Assembly: GCF_017876115.1 (NCBI RefSeq)
Contig: NZ_JAGINO010000001.1
Coordinates: 372,001 to 436,000 of the forward strand
DNA length: 64,000 nt
Origin: Azospirillum picis
GTDB taxonomy: Bacteria; Pseudomonadota; Alphaproteobacteria; Azospirillales; Azospirillaceae
Reading direction: 5' to 3'
Every line of letters begins with the position of its first letter. Position 1 is the stretch's first letter. The notes beneath the pieces were generated by a model. That model was not told the origin of the DNA, ran no database searches, and was given only the letters and a program-made list of their open reading frames with translations. This document shows, piece after piece, positions 1 through 7,636 of the stretch. Made by a program: the position numbers and the translations under genes.

Positions 1-81
1 GGGCTGCGCTATTCTTTAACGAAAACCCCGTACAGTCCCCCGCGCCCTACCCCTTTCGCACAAGCCCGGACGAGTGACGCG

Positions 82-420
82 ATGAGCAAGTCGATCGAGG
101 GTGTATCCAACTGGATGCACATGTTCCGCTGGATCGTGAAGCTGATCCGCGACGAATATGGCATCGACGAGGGGTTGCTGACCCGCAACGCGACGCTGGA
201 GACCGACATCCGCCTGTCGATCGATCAGGTCGAGCAGGTGCTGGAGTTCATTTCCGACAGCTTCGGCATCCGCTTCCCGGACGGAACGCTGGACGAACTG
301 GTGAAGCTGGAAGAGCTCTGCCTGCTGGCAAGCTGGATCAAGGGGTATTACAAGCGCCCCGAGTTCATTTCCGACGACTTCGAAACCCGCTGCCGCGGCA
401 TCAACCAGATCGCCGCCTGA
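82..420 (+). CDS. Small acyl-carrier-protein-like protein
   Basis: A 112-residue protein of unknown function. Residues about 32-88 follow the pattern of an acyl carrier protein: a short helix, the segment LETDIRLSIDQVEQVLEFI, then SFGIRFPD and a closing helix. When aligned to the usual ACP core (DLGLDSLDLVE...EFGI), the position of the phosphopantetheine serine is Ile47, and the only nearby serine is Ser46, one residue early. The fold may therefore be kept without a normal attachment site. The N-terminal 30 residues are rich in Trp, Met and aromatic residues and lie outside the ACP core. It stands alone, with no synthase or transferase next to it. The ATG follows a weak GAGTGAC ribosome site. 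The ACP-like fold is inferred from pattern only; the function is unknown. Confidence 0.7.
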   Translation: MSKSIEGVSNWMHMFRWIVKLIRDEYGIDEGLLTRNATLETDIRLSIDQVEQVLEFISDSFGIRFPDGTLDELVKLEELCLLASWIKGYYKRPEFISDDFETRCRGINQIAA

Positions 421-532
421 ACGGATCGGCGCCCGATGTGATCGGCCGCACCGCGCGAGGGCACGGCGGACGCGGACGGTGACCGGCCGGTCCCGCCGGG
501 ATGCCCGCATGCCCTGCCGCCGGAGCCTTTCC

Positions 533-1144
533 TCAGCGCCGCCGCACCTCGGCACAGAAGCCTTCCGCGCCGGCCGGCGCCTCCACCGATACCGCACCCG
601 CCATGCCGCGCAGCAGCAGGCTGTGGCCGGCCGGCACGGCCATCGCCTCTCCGCCATCGACGCCGATCGCCAGCGTGCCGGCCAGCGCATGGACCAGAAC
701 GACGTCGCCTTGCGCCTGCCGGACGGCGCCGCCCCCCGCCCCGGTCAGCAGCGTCAGGGCGCCGGCGGCGGACGCGCGGTCGAGCATGAGGTTCACGTCG
801 CGGATCGGGCCTCCGGTCGGCTCGCACCAAACCGCCGCCTCCCCGGGAAAGGCGAAGGCCGGGCCCATGCGGCGACACTCCACCGGCGGGGCGCCGTCGA
901 CGGACAGGCGCATGCCGTCGCCCTCGACCACGGCGATCAGCCGGTCGTAGCCGGAGAAGGATGAAAAGGGTCCGGCACCGGATATGTCCGCGATGCTGAC
1001 CCGCCACAGGAAGCGGGTCTCGCCGCCGGGAAGGCTGCCGGCGTCCGGAAGATGCTCCACCGCCAGTTCGGTGGTGACGCCACCGCCGTTCCTCCAGGGG
1101 ACGCGGCGATGGTCGGCGGGGCTCAGGCGGATGGCGGATGGCAA
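533..1144 (-). CDS. hutD: HutD/Ves family cupin protein
   Basis: A 203-residue protein of the HutD family, double-stranded beta-helix (cupin-like) proteins often found in histidine-utilisation operons. The family motif near the N-terminus, VPWRNGGGVTTELAV at about residues 15-29, is clearly present, followed by FLWRVSIADI and the FSSFSGYDR segment typical of HutD. The biochemical role of the family is not settled; a regulatory or housekeeping role in histidine breakdown has been proposed. No other hut gene is in view, so here it is an orphan. The ATG at 1144 has a GGAGG ribosome site about 10 bases upstream. Family call strong; function not established. Confidence 0.82.
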   Translation of the reverse strand: MPSAIRLSPADHRRVPWRNGGGVTTELAVEHLPDAGSLPGGETRFLWRVSIADISGAGPFSSFSGYDRLIAVVEGDGMRLSVDGAPPVECRRMGPAFAFPGEAAVWCEPTGGPIRDVNLMLDRASAAGALTLLTGAGGGAVRQAQGDVVLVHALAGTLAIGVDGGEAMAVPAGHSLLLRGMAGAVSVEAPAGAEGFCAEVRRR

Positions 1145-1202
1145 GGCGGACCTCCGATGCGGGACGCTTGCCCCGTCATAGCATGGCGTCCGCCGCCGGG
1201 CC

Positions 1203-1901
1203 TCAGATGAACAGGTCGAAGCTGCCCATCAGCTTCTGCGTTCCGGTCTGGCCCGTCGGGATCGAGTTCATCGTGCCGATGGCGTTGTTGAGGCCATCGA
1301 GCATCGCCTGCTGCCCGGTGCTGAGCGTCAGGCCGGTGTCACCCTTGGCCGGCTGCTTGGCCACGGTGTCATAGTCCTTGCTGTAGTTGCCCATCACGAC
1401 CTGCAGGGCGTAGTTCTTCGGATCCTTGTCCGACTGGCCCTTGTCGCGGGTGACGCGGATCGTGTAGTCGCCCTTGTCGATGGTCAGGTTTCCCGCCTGC
1501 AGCTTCTTGAAGGCGGCGTAGTCGTCGCCCGAATCCTTGTTGCTGTCGGCCATCACCCGGCCGTACTTGTTCATGAGCTGAACACGCACGCCGTCGTCGC
1601 CGACCTGCCCCATGGTCAGTTCGCCCTTGGTGGTGGCCTTGAACTTGTAGAAGTCGACCTTGTCGTTCGCGGCAAGGCTGCTGGCGACGTTGAGGCGCGA
1701 GACGTTCTTCGTGACCATGCCGATGTCGGTGGCGCTCCCCGCCGTGGTCAGGGGAGACTTCTTGACCGTCTTGGAAAAATCCTGGACTTCGCCGATGGCT
1801 TGGTTGCTCTGCGAGCGCTGGATCGCGTCGACCGCATTCTTGATCGACGCGTTGAGGCTCGACACCATAGAGTTGACGCCTGAGAGAGCATCATCCGCCA
1901 T
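1203..1901 (-). CDS. Unknown protein with PPC-like beta-sandwich segment
   Basis: A 232-residue protein I do not recognise by name. Residues 1-55 look helical and Ser/Asn/Gln-rich. Residues about 60-170 have the rhythm of a bacterial pre-peptidase C-terminal (PPC) or similar beta-sandwich domain: DKVDFYKFKA, then VRVQLMNKYGRVM, then GDYTIRVTRD and NYALQVVMG. The C-terminal 50 residues carry a second helical part ending in MGSFDLFI. There is no signal peptide or membrane segment and only normal base composition. The ATG at 1901 has a strong GGAGAAGGA ribosome site. It is followed by hutD on the same strand, 58 bases away. The absence of a signal sequence is odd for a PPC-like domain, so secretion by another route or a cytosolic structural role remain open. 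Confidence 0.7.
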   Translation of the reverse strand: MADDALSGVNSMVSSLNASIKNAVDAIQRSQSNQAIGEVQDFSKTVKKSPLTTAGSATDIGMVTKNVSRLNVASSLAANDKVDFYKFKATTKGELTMGQVGDDGVRVQLMNKYGRVMADSNKDSGDDYAAFKKLQAGNLTIDKGDYTIRVTRDKGQSDKDPKNYALQVVMGNYSKDYDTVAKQPAKGDTGLTLSTGQQAMLDGLNNAIGTMNSIPTGQTGTQKLMGSFDLFI

Positions 1902-2227
1902 GATCCGTCATCCTTCTCCCGTACCGATCGACTGAACCGCGTCGAACCTGCGGCCGCCCACAATCCTGATCCTGCCCTGATCCTGCCCCGGGCCCGCTCC
2001 TGCCCCGGGCGGACGCCCGGGCCGTGGGCGTGTCCCGCGACACCACCGCGCGGCCGGCTGTGCCGGTCCCCGAAGCTCAGACCTTCGATAGGAGTATACG
2101 ACAACAGCCGGCGGATGATACGCAGGATTCGTGATTTTTTTGTGCGAACCCCCTGGGGAAAACCCTGGGAAACGCTGGGAAACCCGGCGGGAGGCCTCGC
2201 AAGGCCCGGTGGAAACCGGCCGGCCCG
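1902..2227. other. Intergenic region with short repeats and a hairpin
   Basis: No convincing gene. The stretch 1965-2010 contains two copies each of CCTGATCCTGC-like and CCTGCCCCGGGC-like units in tandem. A perfect 7-bp stem (CCCGGGC, 2004-2010, pairing with 2015-2021, loop GGAC) follows. The leader of the 1203-1901 gene must lie here, but I see no clear promoter boxes. A 136-codon open frame runs through it on the minus strand but is Pro/Arg-rich shadow coding. Confidence 0.5.
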
Positions 2228-2398
2228 TCAGGACGGGCGCTTCGCCGGGGCTGCCGGGCGCGACTCGGCTGGTCCCGCCTGGACGGAACCGGGAGCGGAG
2301 CGGACGGCTGCGTGCCCCTCGGCAACGACCGCCGACGGTTCGGGGGCCGGGGCGACGGGCGGATGGGTGGGACCGGTGACGACATCGAAATCGAACAT
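2228..2398 (-). CDS. Possible 56-residue Ala/Pro-rich peptide
   Basis: A short open frame that starts MFDFDVVTGPTHPPVAP and continues as a disordered Ala/Pro/Ser/Val-rich chain to a TGA. The ATG at 2398 is preceded by AAGAGAGG at good spacing, and the first residues (FDFDVV) are unlike the Arg-rich noise of neighbouring shadow frames. There is no recognisable domain. It lies in a long gap between the PPC-like gene and the BrkB-like gene, all on the minus strand. It may be a real small protein; only the ribosome site and composition support it. Confidence 0.35.
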   Translation of the reverse strand: MFDFDVVTGPTHPPVAPAPEPSAVVAEGHAAVRSAPGSVQAGPAESRPAAPAKRPS

Positions 2399-2694
2399 GG
2401 CGACCTCTCTTGCTGGTGGGAGGCCGCCCGGATCGCCCGTGCCGGAATTTCAGGATGTGCTGCCCGCAAGGGGCGAGGGTGACACATGCGAAAGCCGCCG
2501 CGGATCGGTCCGGGCGGCTTCGGGAATGAGCGACAGATGCGCGTTCCTAGGCCGCCGGACGAAACCAGCGGCCAAAGTATCGGGAGCGTCCGGGGACGGA
2601 CTGGGAAAGCGCGTGTCGCATGGACGGAACCATAACGCGCCCTCCCCGGCCTGCCAAGGGCCTTTTTCGCCCCCGGCAGTCCAAGGCGTACGGT
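2399..2694. other. Intergenic region downstream of the BrkB-like gene
   Basis: About 300 bases without a supported gene. It contains a perfect 8-bp stem (AAGCCGCC at 2492-2499 with GGCGGCTT at 2513-2520) that could act as a transcription end or RNA-stabilising hairpin, but there is no T-run on either side. Nothing else stands out. Confidence 0.4.
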
Positions 2695-3705
2695 TCAGCC
2701 GGCCTTCCGCTCCCCCACGGTGTCGGCGACATAGGCGTCGCGCCGGCCCATCGGCCGGGCTGGTCCGCCATCGCGGTCCGTGGTGTCCCGTGCGGTCTGG
2801 TGCTCGATCTCGGCGTTCAGTTCGGCTCCCAGCAGCACGACGTAGGAGGTGAGGTTGAACCACAGCAGAAGCACCACGACGGCGCCGACCGACCCGTAGG
2901 TCTCGTTGTAGCTGCCGAAGTTGGACACGTAGATCGAGAAGCCCAGCGATCCCAGCAGCCACACCACCGTCGCGGCGGCGGAGCCCCAGGTCACCCAGCG
3001 CCATTGCGGTTCGCGCCGGTCGGGGGCGTAGCGGTAGAAGACCGCCAGGGCGATCATGATCGCGACCGCCAGGATCGGCCAGCGGGCGAGGCTGGCGATC
3101 CAGCCGATCGGCGTGTCCTGCAGGCCGACGATGTTGATGGCGGCCGGAACGGCGACGATCAGCACCATGGCGACGATGACGAACAGCAGCCCGCCCACCG
3201 TCAGCCCCATCGACAGGGCCGCCAGCGTGATGAAGCCGCGCGTCTCCTTCTCGCCATAGGCGATGTTGAGCGCGTTCACCAGGGAGTTGGTCCCGCGCGA
3301 GGCGCTCCACAGCGTCAGCAGCAGGCCGAAGATCAGGCCGAAGCTCAATCCCTGCGACGGTGCGGTCGCCACCTTGTTGGCCTGGTCGCGGATGATCGAC
3401 AGCGACTCCGGCGGCAGCAGGCCGGCAAGCTGGCTCAACTGGTTCTCGATCATCGACGGATCGGCGACCAGGCCGTAGATCGACACCAGCGCCGCCACCG
3501 CCGGGAAGATGGCGAGCAGCGCATAGTAGGCGACTCCGGCCGCCAGCATCGACACGTTGTCCTTGCTTTGCTCGTCCCACACCCGCAGCAGGATGTCCTT
3601 CCAGCCGCGCTTGGGGATCTCGCTCGGCGAGTCGGCCGTCCGCCCGCGCCCGTCGTTGGCGGCCTGCCGATATCCGTAATGATGGCGCCGGCTCAATCCC
3701 AGCAT
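2695..3705 (-). CDS. YihY/virulence factor BrkB family membrane protein
   Basis: A 336-residue inner-membrane protein of the YihY/BrkB (UPF0761) family. The first 45 residues are cytosolic and basic, then about six membrane segments follow. The family signature SMLAAGVAYYALLAIFPAVA lies at about residues 53-72, WSASRGTNSL in the middle and the glycine-rich GSVGAVVVLLLWFNLTSYVV segment near the end. The role of the family is unclear; it was once called ribonuclease BN in error, and efflux or envelope functions have been suggested. The ATG at 3705 is chosen because GAGGAGGGG sits directly upstream; earlier in-frame starts would overlap the preceding gene. It follows the DUF3618 gene by 10 bases and is probably cotranscribed with it. 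Confidence 0.85.
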   Translation of the reverse strand: MLGLSRRHHYGYRQAANDGRGRTADSPSEIPKRGWKDILLRVWDEQSKDNVSMLAAGVAYYALLAIFPAVAALVSIYGLVADPSMIENQLSQLAGLLPPESLSIIRDQANKVATAPSQGLSFGLIFGLLLTLWSASRGTNSLVNALNIAYGEKETRGFITLAALSMGLTVGGLLFVIVAMVLIVAVPAAINIVGLQDTPIGWIASLARWPILAVAIMIALAVFYRYAPDRREPQWRWVTWGSAAATVVWLLGSLGFSIYVSNFGSYNETYGSVGAVVVLLLWFNLTSYVVLLGAELNAEIEHQTARDTTDRDGGPARPMGRRDAYVADTVGERKAG

Positions 3706-3715
3706 CAGCCCCTCC

Positions 3716-4573
3716 TCAGGCCACGGCTTCGCGCAGGGCGCCGACGCTGTGGCGCGCCGTCTCGATCGCATGGAACTGGGCGCCGATCACGACCTGCAGG
3801 TGCTCGTCCGTCTCGTCGTGCAGCGCGTCGCGGAACAGCGAGAGCGTGCCGTCCAGTCCGCTTTCGAGCTGGGCCAGCACCTCCGCGCGCGCCGCCGGGC
3901 CTTCGGCGCCGGCGACGATGCTGCGCGCGCTGGCTCCGGCCAGCCCGTGCATCGGCGACCAGATGCGGCGGGCCTCGCCGTCGCCCTCGATCCAGCCGCC
4001 GCCGTCGCGCAGTTCGGCATCCAGCATCTCGGCACTGCGGTCGAACTGGTCCGCCAGGCTTTCCAGCCGCGGTGACAGGCGATGGTCGGCGATGCTCATG
4101 TCTGCATGGCGCAGCGCGGTGGCGCCGTCGCGGCAGGCGGCGATCAGGTCGCCAAGGGCCTGCCGGCTGCGCGGGGTGAAGCGGCGGCCGCGAGGGGCGT
4201 AATCGTCGAACTCCGTCGCCGACTCCGGCGTGCGGGCGACGGCCCAGCCCAGCCACAGGGCACCGATGCCGATCAGCGCCACCGGGATCGGGTTGGCGCG
4301 GACCGCCCGCGCGACGCGCCCGGACAGTCCCTCGCCGTCACCCTTGATGACGTCCTGCACCACCTGCAGCACCCCGCCCGACATTTGGCCGGGCGACAGG
4401 CGGAATTCGATCTCGTCGATCACCGAATCCATGCGGGCACGGATCGACTCGATCTCGTGCTCGATCTCCTCCGGCCGGCGGCTGCCGGGATCGGCCGAGC
4501 CGTGGGCGGAAGGATCGGCGGACGGGGCCCCGGTGGTCGAGGCGGACGGAATGGCGTCGTTCTGGTGGGTCAT
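3716..4573 (-). CDS. DUF3618-TM-DUF2383 fusion protein
   Basis: A 285-residue protein with three parts. Residues about 33-65 (EEIEHEIESIRARMDSVIDE and on) match the DUF3618 pattern, a short amphipathic helix-rich domain common in alphaproteobacterial envelope-stress operons. A membrane segment follows at about 97-113 (PVALIGIGALWLGWAVA). Residues about 130-285 look like a DUF2383/PA2169-type four-helix bundle (ALGDLIAACRDGATALRHAD, then DQFDRSAEMLDAELRDGGG). The two domains are usually separate proteins, so the fusion is notable. It lies directly upstream of the BrkB-like gene (10-base gap). The ATG at 4573 follows a GGAGAC site. A role in envelope or membrane stress is inferred from context only. 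Confidence 0.75.
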   Translation of the reverse strand: MTHQNDAIPSASTTGAPSADPSAHGSADPGSRRPEEIEHEIESIRARMDSVIDEIEFRLSPGQMSGGVLQVVQDVIKGDGEGLSGRVARAVRANPIPVALIGIGALWLGWAVARTPESATEFDDYAPRGRRFTPRSRQALGDLIAACRDGATALRHADMSIADHRLSPRLESLADQFDRSAEMLDAELRDGGGWIEGDGEARRIWSPMHGLAGASARSIVAGAEGPAARAEVLAQLESGLDGTLSLFRDALHDETDEHLQVVIGAQFHAIETARHSVGALREAVA

Positions 4574-4635
4574 GCCGGACGTCTCCTGTGGAGGCTGCCG
4601 GCTTGCAACACCGCGAGGGGGCGATTGTTCCGGCC

Positions 4636-5283
4636 TCACCCCAGATGGTGGGAGTAGGCCATGACCTCGATGCTGCCGTGGTAGATCATGCGCAGGGCGA
4701 CATAGACGATGACCAGGAGCCCCAGATAGGCAATCCAGTGGAAGCGGTTCAGCAGCCGGGCGATCACGCTGGCCGCCGCCCCCATCAGGGCGACCGACAG
4801 CAGCAGCCCGGCGGCCAGCACCCACAGGTGCTCGCGCGCCGCCCCGGCCACCGCCAGGACGTTGTCGAGCGACATCGACACGTCGGCGACGATCACCTCC
4901 CAGATGGCGGTGCCCACCGGCTTGCCGCCGCCCGCGGCAGCCGCAACGCCCTCCGCCCCGTCCTGCTCGGCGATCAGCGCCGCGGCCTCCGCCTCCTCGC
5001 GCTGGCCGCGCAGTTCGCGGAACAGCTTCCAGCACACCCAGAGCAGCAAAAGCCCGCCGGCCAGCGTCAGCCCGATGATGTCCAGCAGCCTCGTCGTCGC
5101 CAGCGCGAAGCCGATGCGCAGCATCACCGCGGCGGCGATGCCCCAGAAGATGACCTTCGTCCGCTTCTCCCGCGGCACCCCGGCGGCGGCCATGCCGACG
5201 ACGATGGCGTTGTCGCCCGCCAGCACCAGGTCGATGAACACCACCTGGCAAAGCGCGATCAGTTCCGGAAGCAGCGAGTCCAC
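4636..5283 (-). CDS. TerC family (YjbE type) membrane protein
   Basis: A 215-residue integral membrane protein of the TerC/YjbE family, which exports metal ions, manganese in the studied cases. The two acidic membrane motifs of the family are present: LVLAGDNAIVVGMA (about residues 19-32) and VSMSLDNVLAVAG (about 132-144). A hydrophilic loop of about 35 residues, rich in Ala, Glu and Gly, separates the two halves. The start is a GTG at 5283, the first start that gives a normal N-terminus (VDSLLPELIALCQ). Some family members are controlled by a yybP-ykoY manganese riboswitch; I looked at 5284-5468 and could not assemble one. Substrate here is inferred. Confidence 0.83.
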   Translation of the reverse strand: MDSLLPELIALCQVVFIDLVLAGDNAIVVGMAAAGVPREKRTKVIFWGIAAAVMLRIGFALATTRLLDIIGLTLAGGLLLLWVCWKLFRELRGQREEAEAAALIAEQDGAEGVAAAAGGGKPVGTAIWEVIVADVSMSLDNVLAVAGAAREHLWVLAAGLLLSVALMGAAASVIARLLNRFHWIAYLGLLVIVYVALRMIYHGSIEVMAYSHHLG

Positions 5284-5409
5284 GGTCGGTCCGTCGGTGT
5301 CGAAGGGAGGCGGATGCAGGACGGGTCGGAAGCCATATCGCGCGCAGGCCGGCATCGGCAACCCGGCCCGGCGAGCCGCAGCGTCCGCCGGGCGGCACGC
5401 GGAACGGGA

Positions 5410-5433
5410 GCCGGGCGGGAAAGCCCGCCCGGC
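5410..5433 (-). terminator. Terminator-like hairpin after hupE
   Basis: A perfect 10-bp stem (GCCGGGCGGG, 5410-5419, with CCCGCCCGGC, 5424-5433) and a four-base loop, 36 bases past the hupE stop and upstream of the TerC gene. There is no T-run, so it may be a Rho-assisted end or an RNA-stabilising element rather than a classical intrinsic terminator. Confidence 0.5.
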
Positions 5434-5468
5434 GCGCGCGCCGGTCCCGCCGCGGACGGCGGCGGGGG

Positions 5469-6068
5469 TCAGCCCAGCGCCACCAGGGCAACGCCGCCGA
5501 TGCCGATGGCGGCACCCAGGCCGCGCAGCACCAGGGCGCCCCTGCCGCCGACGACGATGCCGCGCAGCGACAGGGCGGCGGCAACGCCGGCGCCGTGGAG
5601 CAGCGCGGTGGCGAGCGCGAAGCCGAGGCCGTACAGCAGCGGCTGCGCCGCCTCCGGCATCTCCGCACCATGGGCATGGCCGTGGAACAGGGCGAACAGG
5701 GCGACCGCGGCCAGCGAGGCCGGCAGCGGCAGGCGCGACTGCGCCGCGATCAGCGCACCGAGCGCGACCACCGACCCGGCGATCCCCAGCTCGACCCCCG
5801 GCAGGCCGATGCCGGCCATGCCCAGCAGGCCGCCGCCGATCATGGCGGTGACGAAGGCCGCCGGCAGCGCCCAGACGGCGGCGCCGCCGCGTTGCGCCGC
5901 CCACAGCCCGACCGCGACCATGGCGAGGAGGTGGTCGAGGCCGCCGACCGGGTGGAGGAAGCCGTGGGCGAAGCCGGCGTCATGCACGCCGAAGGTGTGG
6001 GCGTCGGCGGCCGCCGGCAGGACCAGCGCGGCCAGCGCGACGGCCGAGGCGAGGGAAAACCGTTTCAT
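5469..6068 (-). CDS. hupE: HupE/UreJ family nickel permease
   Basis: A 199-residue membrane protein of the HupE/UreJ family, which brings nickel into the cell for hydrogenase or urease. It has a signal peptide (about residues 1-22, ending AAADA), then the family motif HPVGGLDHLLAMVAVGLWA at about residues 39-57, and the histidine-rich FHGHAHGAE motif at about 127-135 in a later membrane segment. Six to seven membrane spans are expected. The ATG at 6068 is preferred over one nine bases earlier because AGAGG lies 9 bases from it. It diverges from the hupK-hypBCE genes and shares their upstream region, so it most likely supplies nickel for hydrogenase. Confidence 0.88.
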   Translation of the reverse strand: MKRFSLASAVALAALVLPAAADAHTFGVHDAGFAHGFLHPVGGLDHLLAMVAVGLWAAQRGGAAVWALPAAFVTAMIGGGLLGMAGIGLPGVELGIAGSVVALGALIAAQSRLPLPASLAAVALFALFHGHAHGAEMPEAAQPLLYGLGFALATALLHGAGVAAALSLRGIVVGGRGALVLRGLGAAIGIGGVALVALG

Positions 6069-6373
6069 GAGAAGCATCCTCTGGTGTCGTGTCGCGCCGG
6101 CCCGCCTCTCCCGATCGAGGCATGGCCCACCCGACGCATGGCCCGCCCGACGCATGGAAGACCGGCGCCACGGCGCGGTTGGCGGCAGTGTAGCAGAAAG
6201 CGTCGGCGCGGCCATGGCGGAGAGGCCGGGCAGGGGACGGCCGACCTACGTCTTTTGACGCAGGTCATTGCACACGGACACCGATGCGGCAGGATGGTCC
6301 GCAGGGTTCCTCCCCCGCCTTTCCTCCCCTTCCCGCCCCAATATCGGCCGATATCGAAGGACCAGACGCGCAG
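6069..6373. promoter_or_regulatory. Divergent hupE / hupK control region
   Basis: This 305-base gap between divergent hydrogenase-related genes holds three things. Near hupE, GCATGGCCC(A/G)CCCGA-like units repeat in tandem at about 6119-6160. An FNR/FixK-like box lies at 6255-6268. A perfect 14-bp palindrome, ATATCGGCCGATAT, lies at 6341-6354, about 20 bases before the hupK start. No further gene is supported. Confidence 0.6.
6255..6268 (+). promoter_or_regulatory. Candidate FNR/FixK-type box
   Basis: The sequence TTGACGCAGGTCAT fits the CRP/FNR-superfamily anaerobox pattern TTGA-N6-TCAA with one mismatch at the last base. It lies about 105 bases upstream of hupK and 187 bases from hupE. Oxygen- or redox-dependent control is typical for hydrogenase genes in alphaproteobacteria, so the location is sensible. 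The site is seen; the regulator is inferred. Confidence 0.6.
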
Positions 6374-7585
6374 ATGGGTCACGCCGGTGCTCACGGCAGT
6401 CCGATGCAGCTTTCCGGCGGGGGCGCCGTCTCGGTCCGCCTCGCCGTGGCAGGCGGACGCATCGCCGCTGCCGAGGTGGCGGCACGCCGGCCCCGCGCGG
6501 TCGCTGCACTGGTGGGACGGCCGGCGGACGAGGCGGCGAGGCTGGCACCCTTGCTGTTCAGCCTGTGCGGCACGGCGCAGGGGCTGGCGGTGGCCCGCGC
6601 CTGCGAGGCGGCGCTGGGGCTGGCGCCCGGCATGGACGCCGGCGCGCATGAGCCGGCGCGCGGCCTGCTGACCGACGCCGAGGCGCTGGAAAGCCACGGC
6701 TGGCAGGCGGTCGTCGAGTGGCCGGCGCTGCTGGGCGCCCCGCCCCGCCCCGCGGCCCTGCGCGACCTGCGCGCGGCCACGGCCGCGGTGGCCCCGGCCC
6801 TCTATCCGGCCGGGGACGGGCTGCGGATCGGCGGCGGCGCGCTGCGGCCGGACCCGGCGGCGCTGGACGGCGCGCTGGCGCGGATGTCGGACTGGCTGGA
6901 GACGCAGGTGTTCGGCGGCCCGCCGCCCGGGGATGCCGACGCCCTCGCCGCCTGGGCAGCCGGCGGACGGACGGATGCGGCCCGGCTGGCCGCCCGGCTG
7001 CTGGCACCGGATCTGGCGGGATGGGGAGCGTGCGGCGTCGGTGCGCTGGTGGAACGCTCTGCCGAGTGGTTCGCCGCGGCACTGGGCGGCGACGCCGATT
7101 TCGCCGCGAGGCCGCACCATCGCGACGCGCCGGCACTGACCGGCCCGCTGGAGCGGCAGGCCGGCCATCCGCTGGTGGTGTCGGCGACGGCGCGCCACGG
7201 CGACGGGCTGGCCCGGCTCTTCGCCGCGCGCCTCGCCGACATGGCGGAGATGCCGCGGCGGATGGCCGGCACCGTCACGGCCTTGGGCCAGGCCGATCCG
7301 ACCGACCGCCGGGCGGCGGACGGCCCGGCGCAGGCCGGCACCGGCTGCGGCGTGGCGGAGACGGCGCGCGGCCGGCTGGCGCACTGGTTGCGGCTGGACG
7401 GGACGGGACGGCTGGCCGACGCCCGCATGGTGGCGCCGACCGACTGGAACTTCGCCGCCGACGGGCCGCTGGCGCGCGGGCTGGCCGGCGCCGAGGTTCC
7501 GGATGCCGCCGCCGCGGTGGCGAGGGCGCGGCTGCTGGTCGCGATGCTCGACCCCTGCGTGGCCTGCGAAATCGATGTGGTGTAA
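6374..7585 (+). CDS. hupK: HupK-like hydrogenase assembly protein
   Basis: A 403-residue protein resembling a degenerate [NiFe]-hydrogenase large subunit, as HupK proteins do. Near the N-terminus LLFSLCGTAQG (Cys65) stands where the large subunit has its first Cys pair. Near the C-terminus APTDWNFAADGPLARGL and the final LDPCVACEIDVV (Cys395, Cys398) match the second metal-binding motif, DPCxxCxxH, but without the His and without a cleavable tail. HupK is thought to act as a scaffold or chaperone for loading the Fe(CN)2CO cofactor. The composition is very Ala/Gly/Arg-rich. The ATG at 6374 follows GAAGGA at 12 bases; an in-frame ATG at 6404 is an alternative. It is the first gene of the hupK-hypB-hypC-hypE run. 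Confidence 0.82.
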   Translation: MGHAGAHGSPMQLSGGGAVSVRLAVAGGRIAAAEVAARRPRAVAALVGRPADEAARLAPLLFSLCGTAQGLAVARACEAALGLAPGMDAGAHEPARGLLTDAEALESHGWQAVVEWPALLGAPPRPAALRDLRAATAAVAPALYPAGDGLRIGGGALRPDPAALDGALARMSDWLETQVFGGPPPGDADALAAWAAGGRTDAARLAARLLAPDLAGWGACGVGALVERSAEWFAAALGGDADFAARPHHRDAPALTGPLERQAGHPLVVSATARHGDGLARLFAARLADMAEMPRRMAGTVTALGQADPTDRRAADGPAQAGTGCGVAETARGRLAHWLRLDGTGRLADARMVAPTDWNFAADGPLARGLAGAEVPDAAAAVARARLLVAMLDPCVACEIDVV

Positions 7586-7636
7586 AGGTTGCGGCTGCTG
7601 CGGCGGCGTTGCGAAGTCAGAGCGGGAGATCGGGTG

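Noticed and set aside
2077..2487. A 136-codon Pro/Arg-rich frame on the minus strand
   Set aside because: It lacks a ribosome site, overlaps the better small frame at 2228-2398, and has shadow-type composition.
5284..5468. A yybP-ykoY manganese riboswitch before the TerC-family gene
   Set aside because: The region is short and dominated by a simple hairpin; I could not find the conserved loop sequences.
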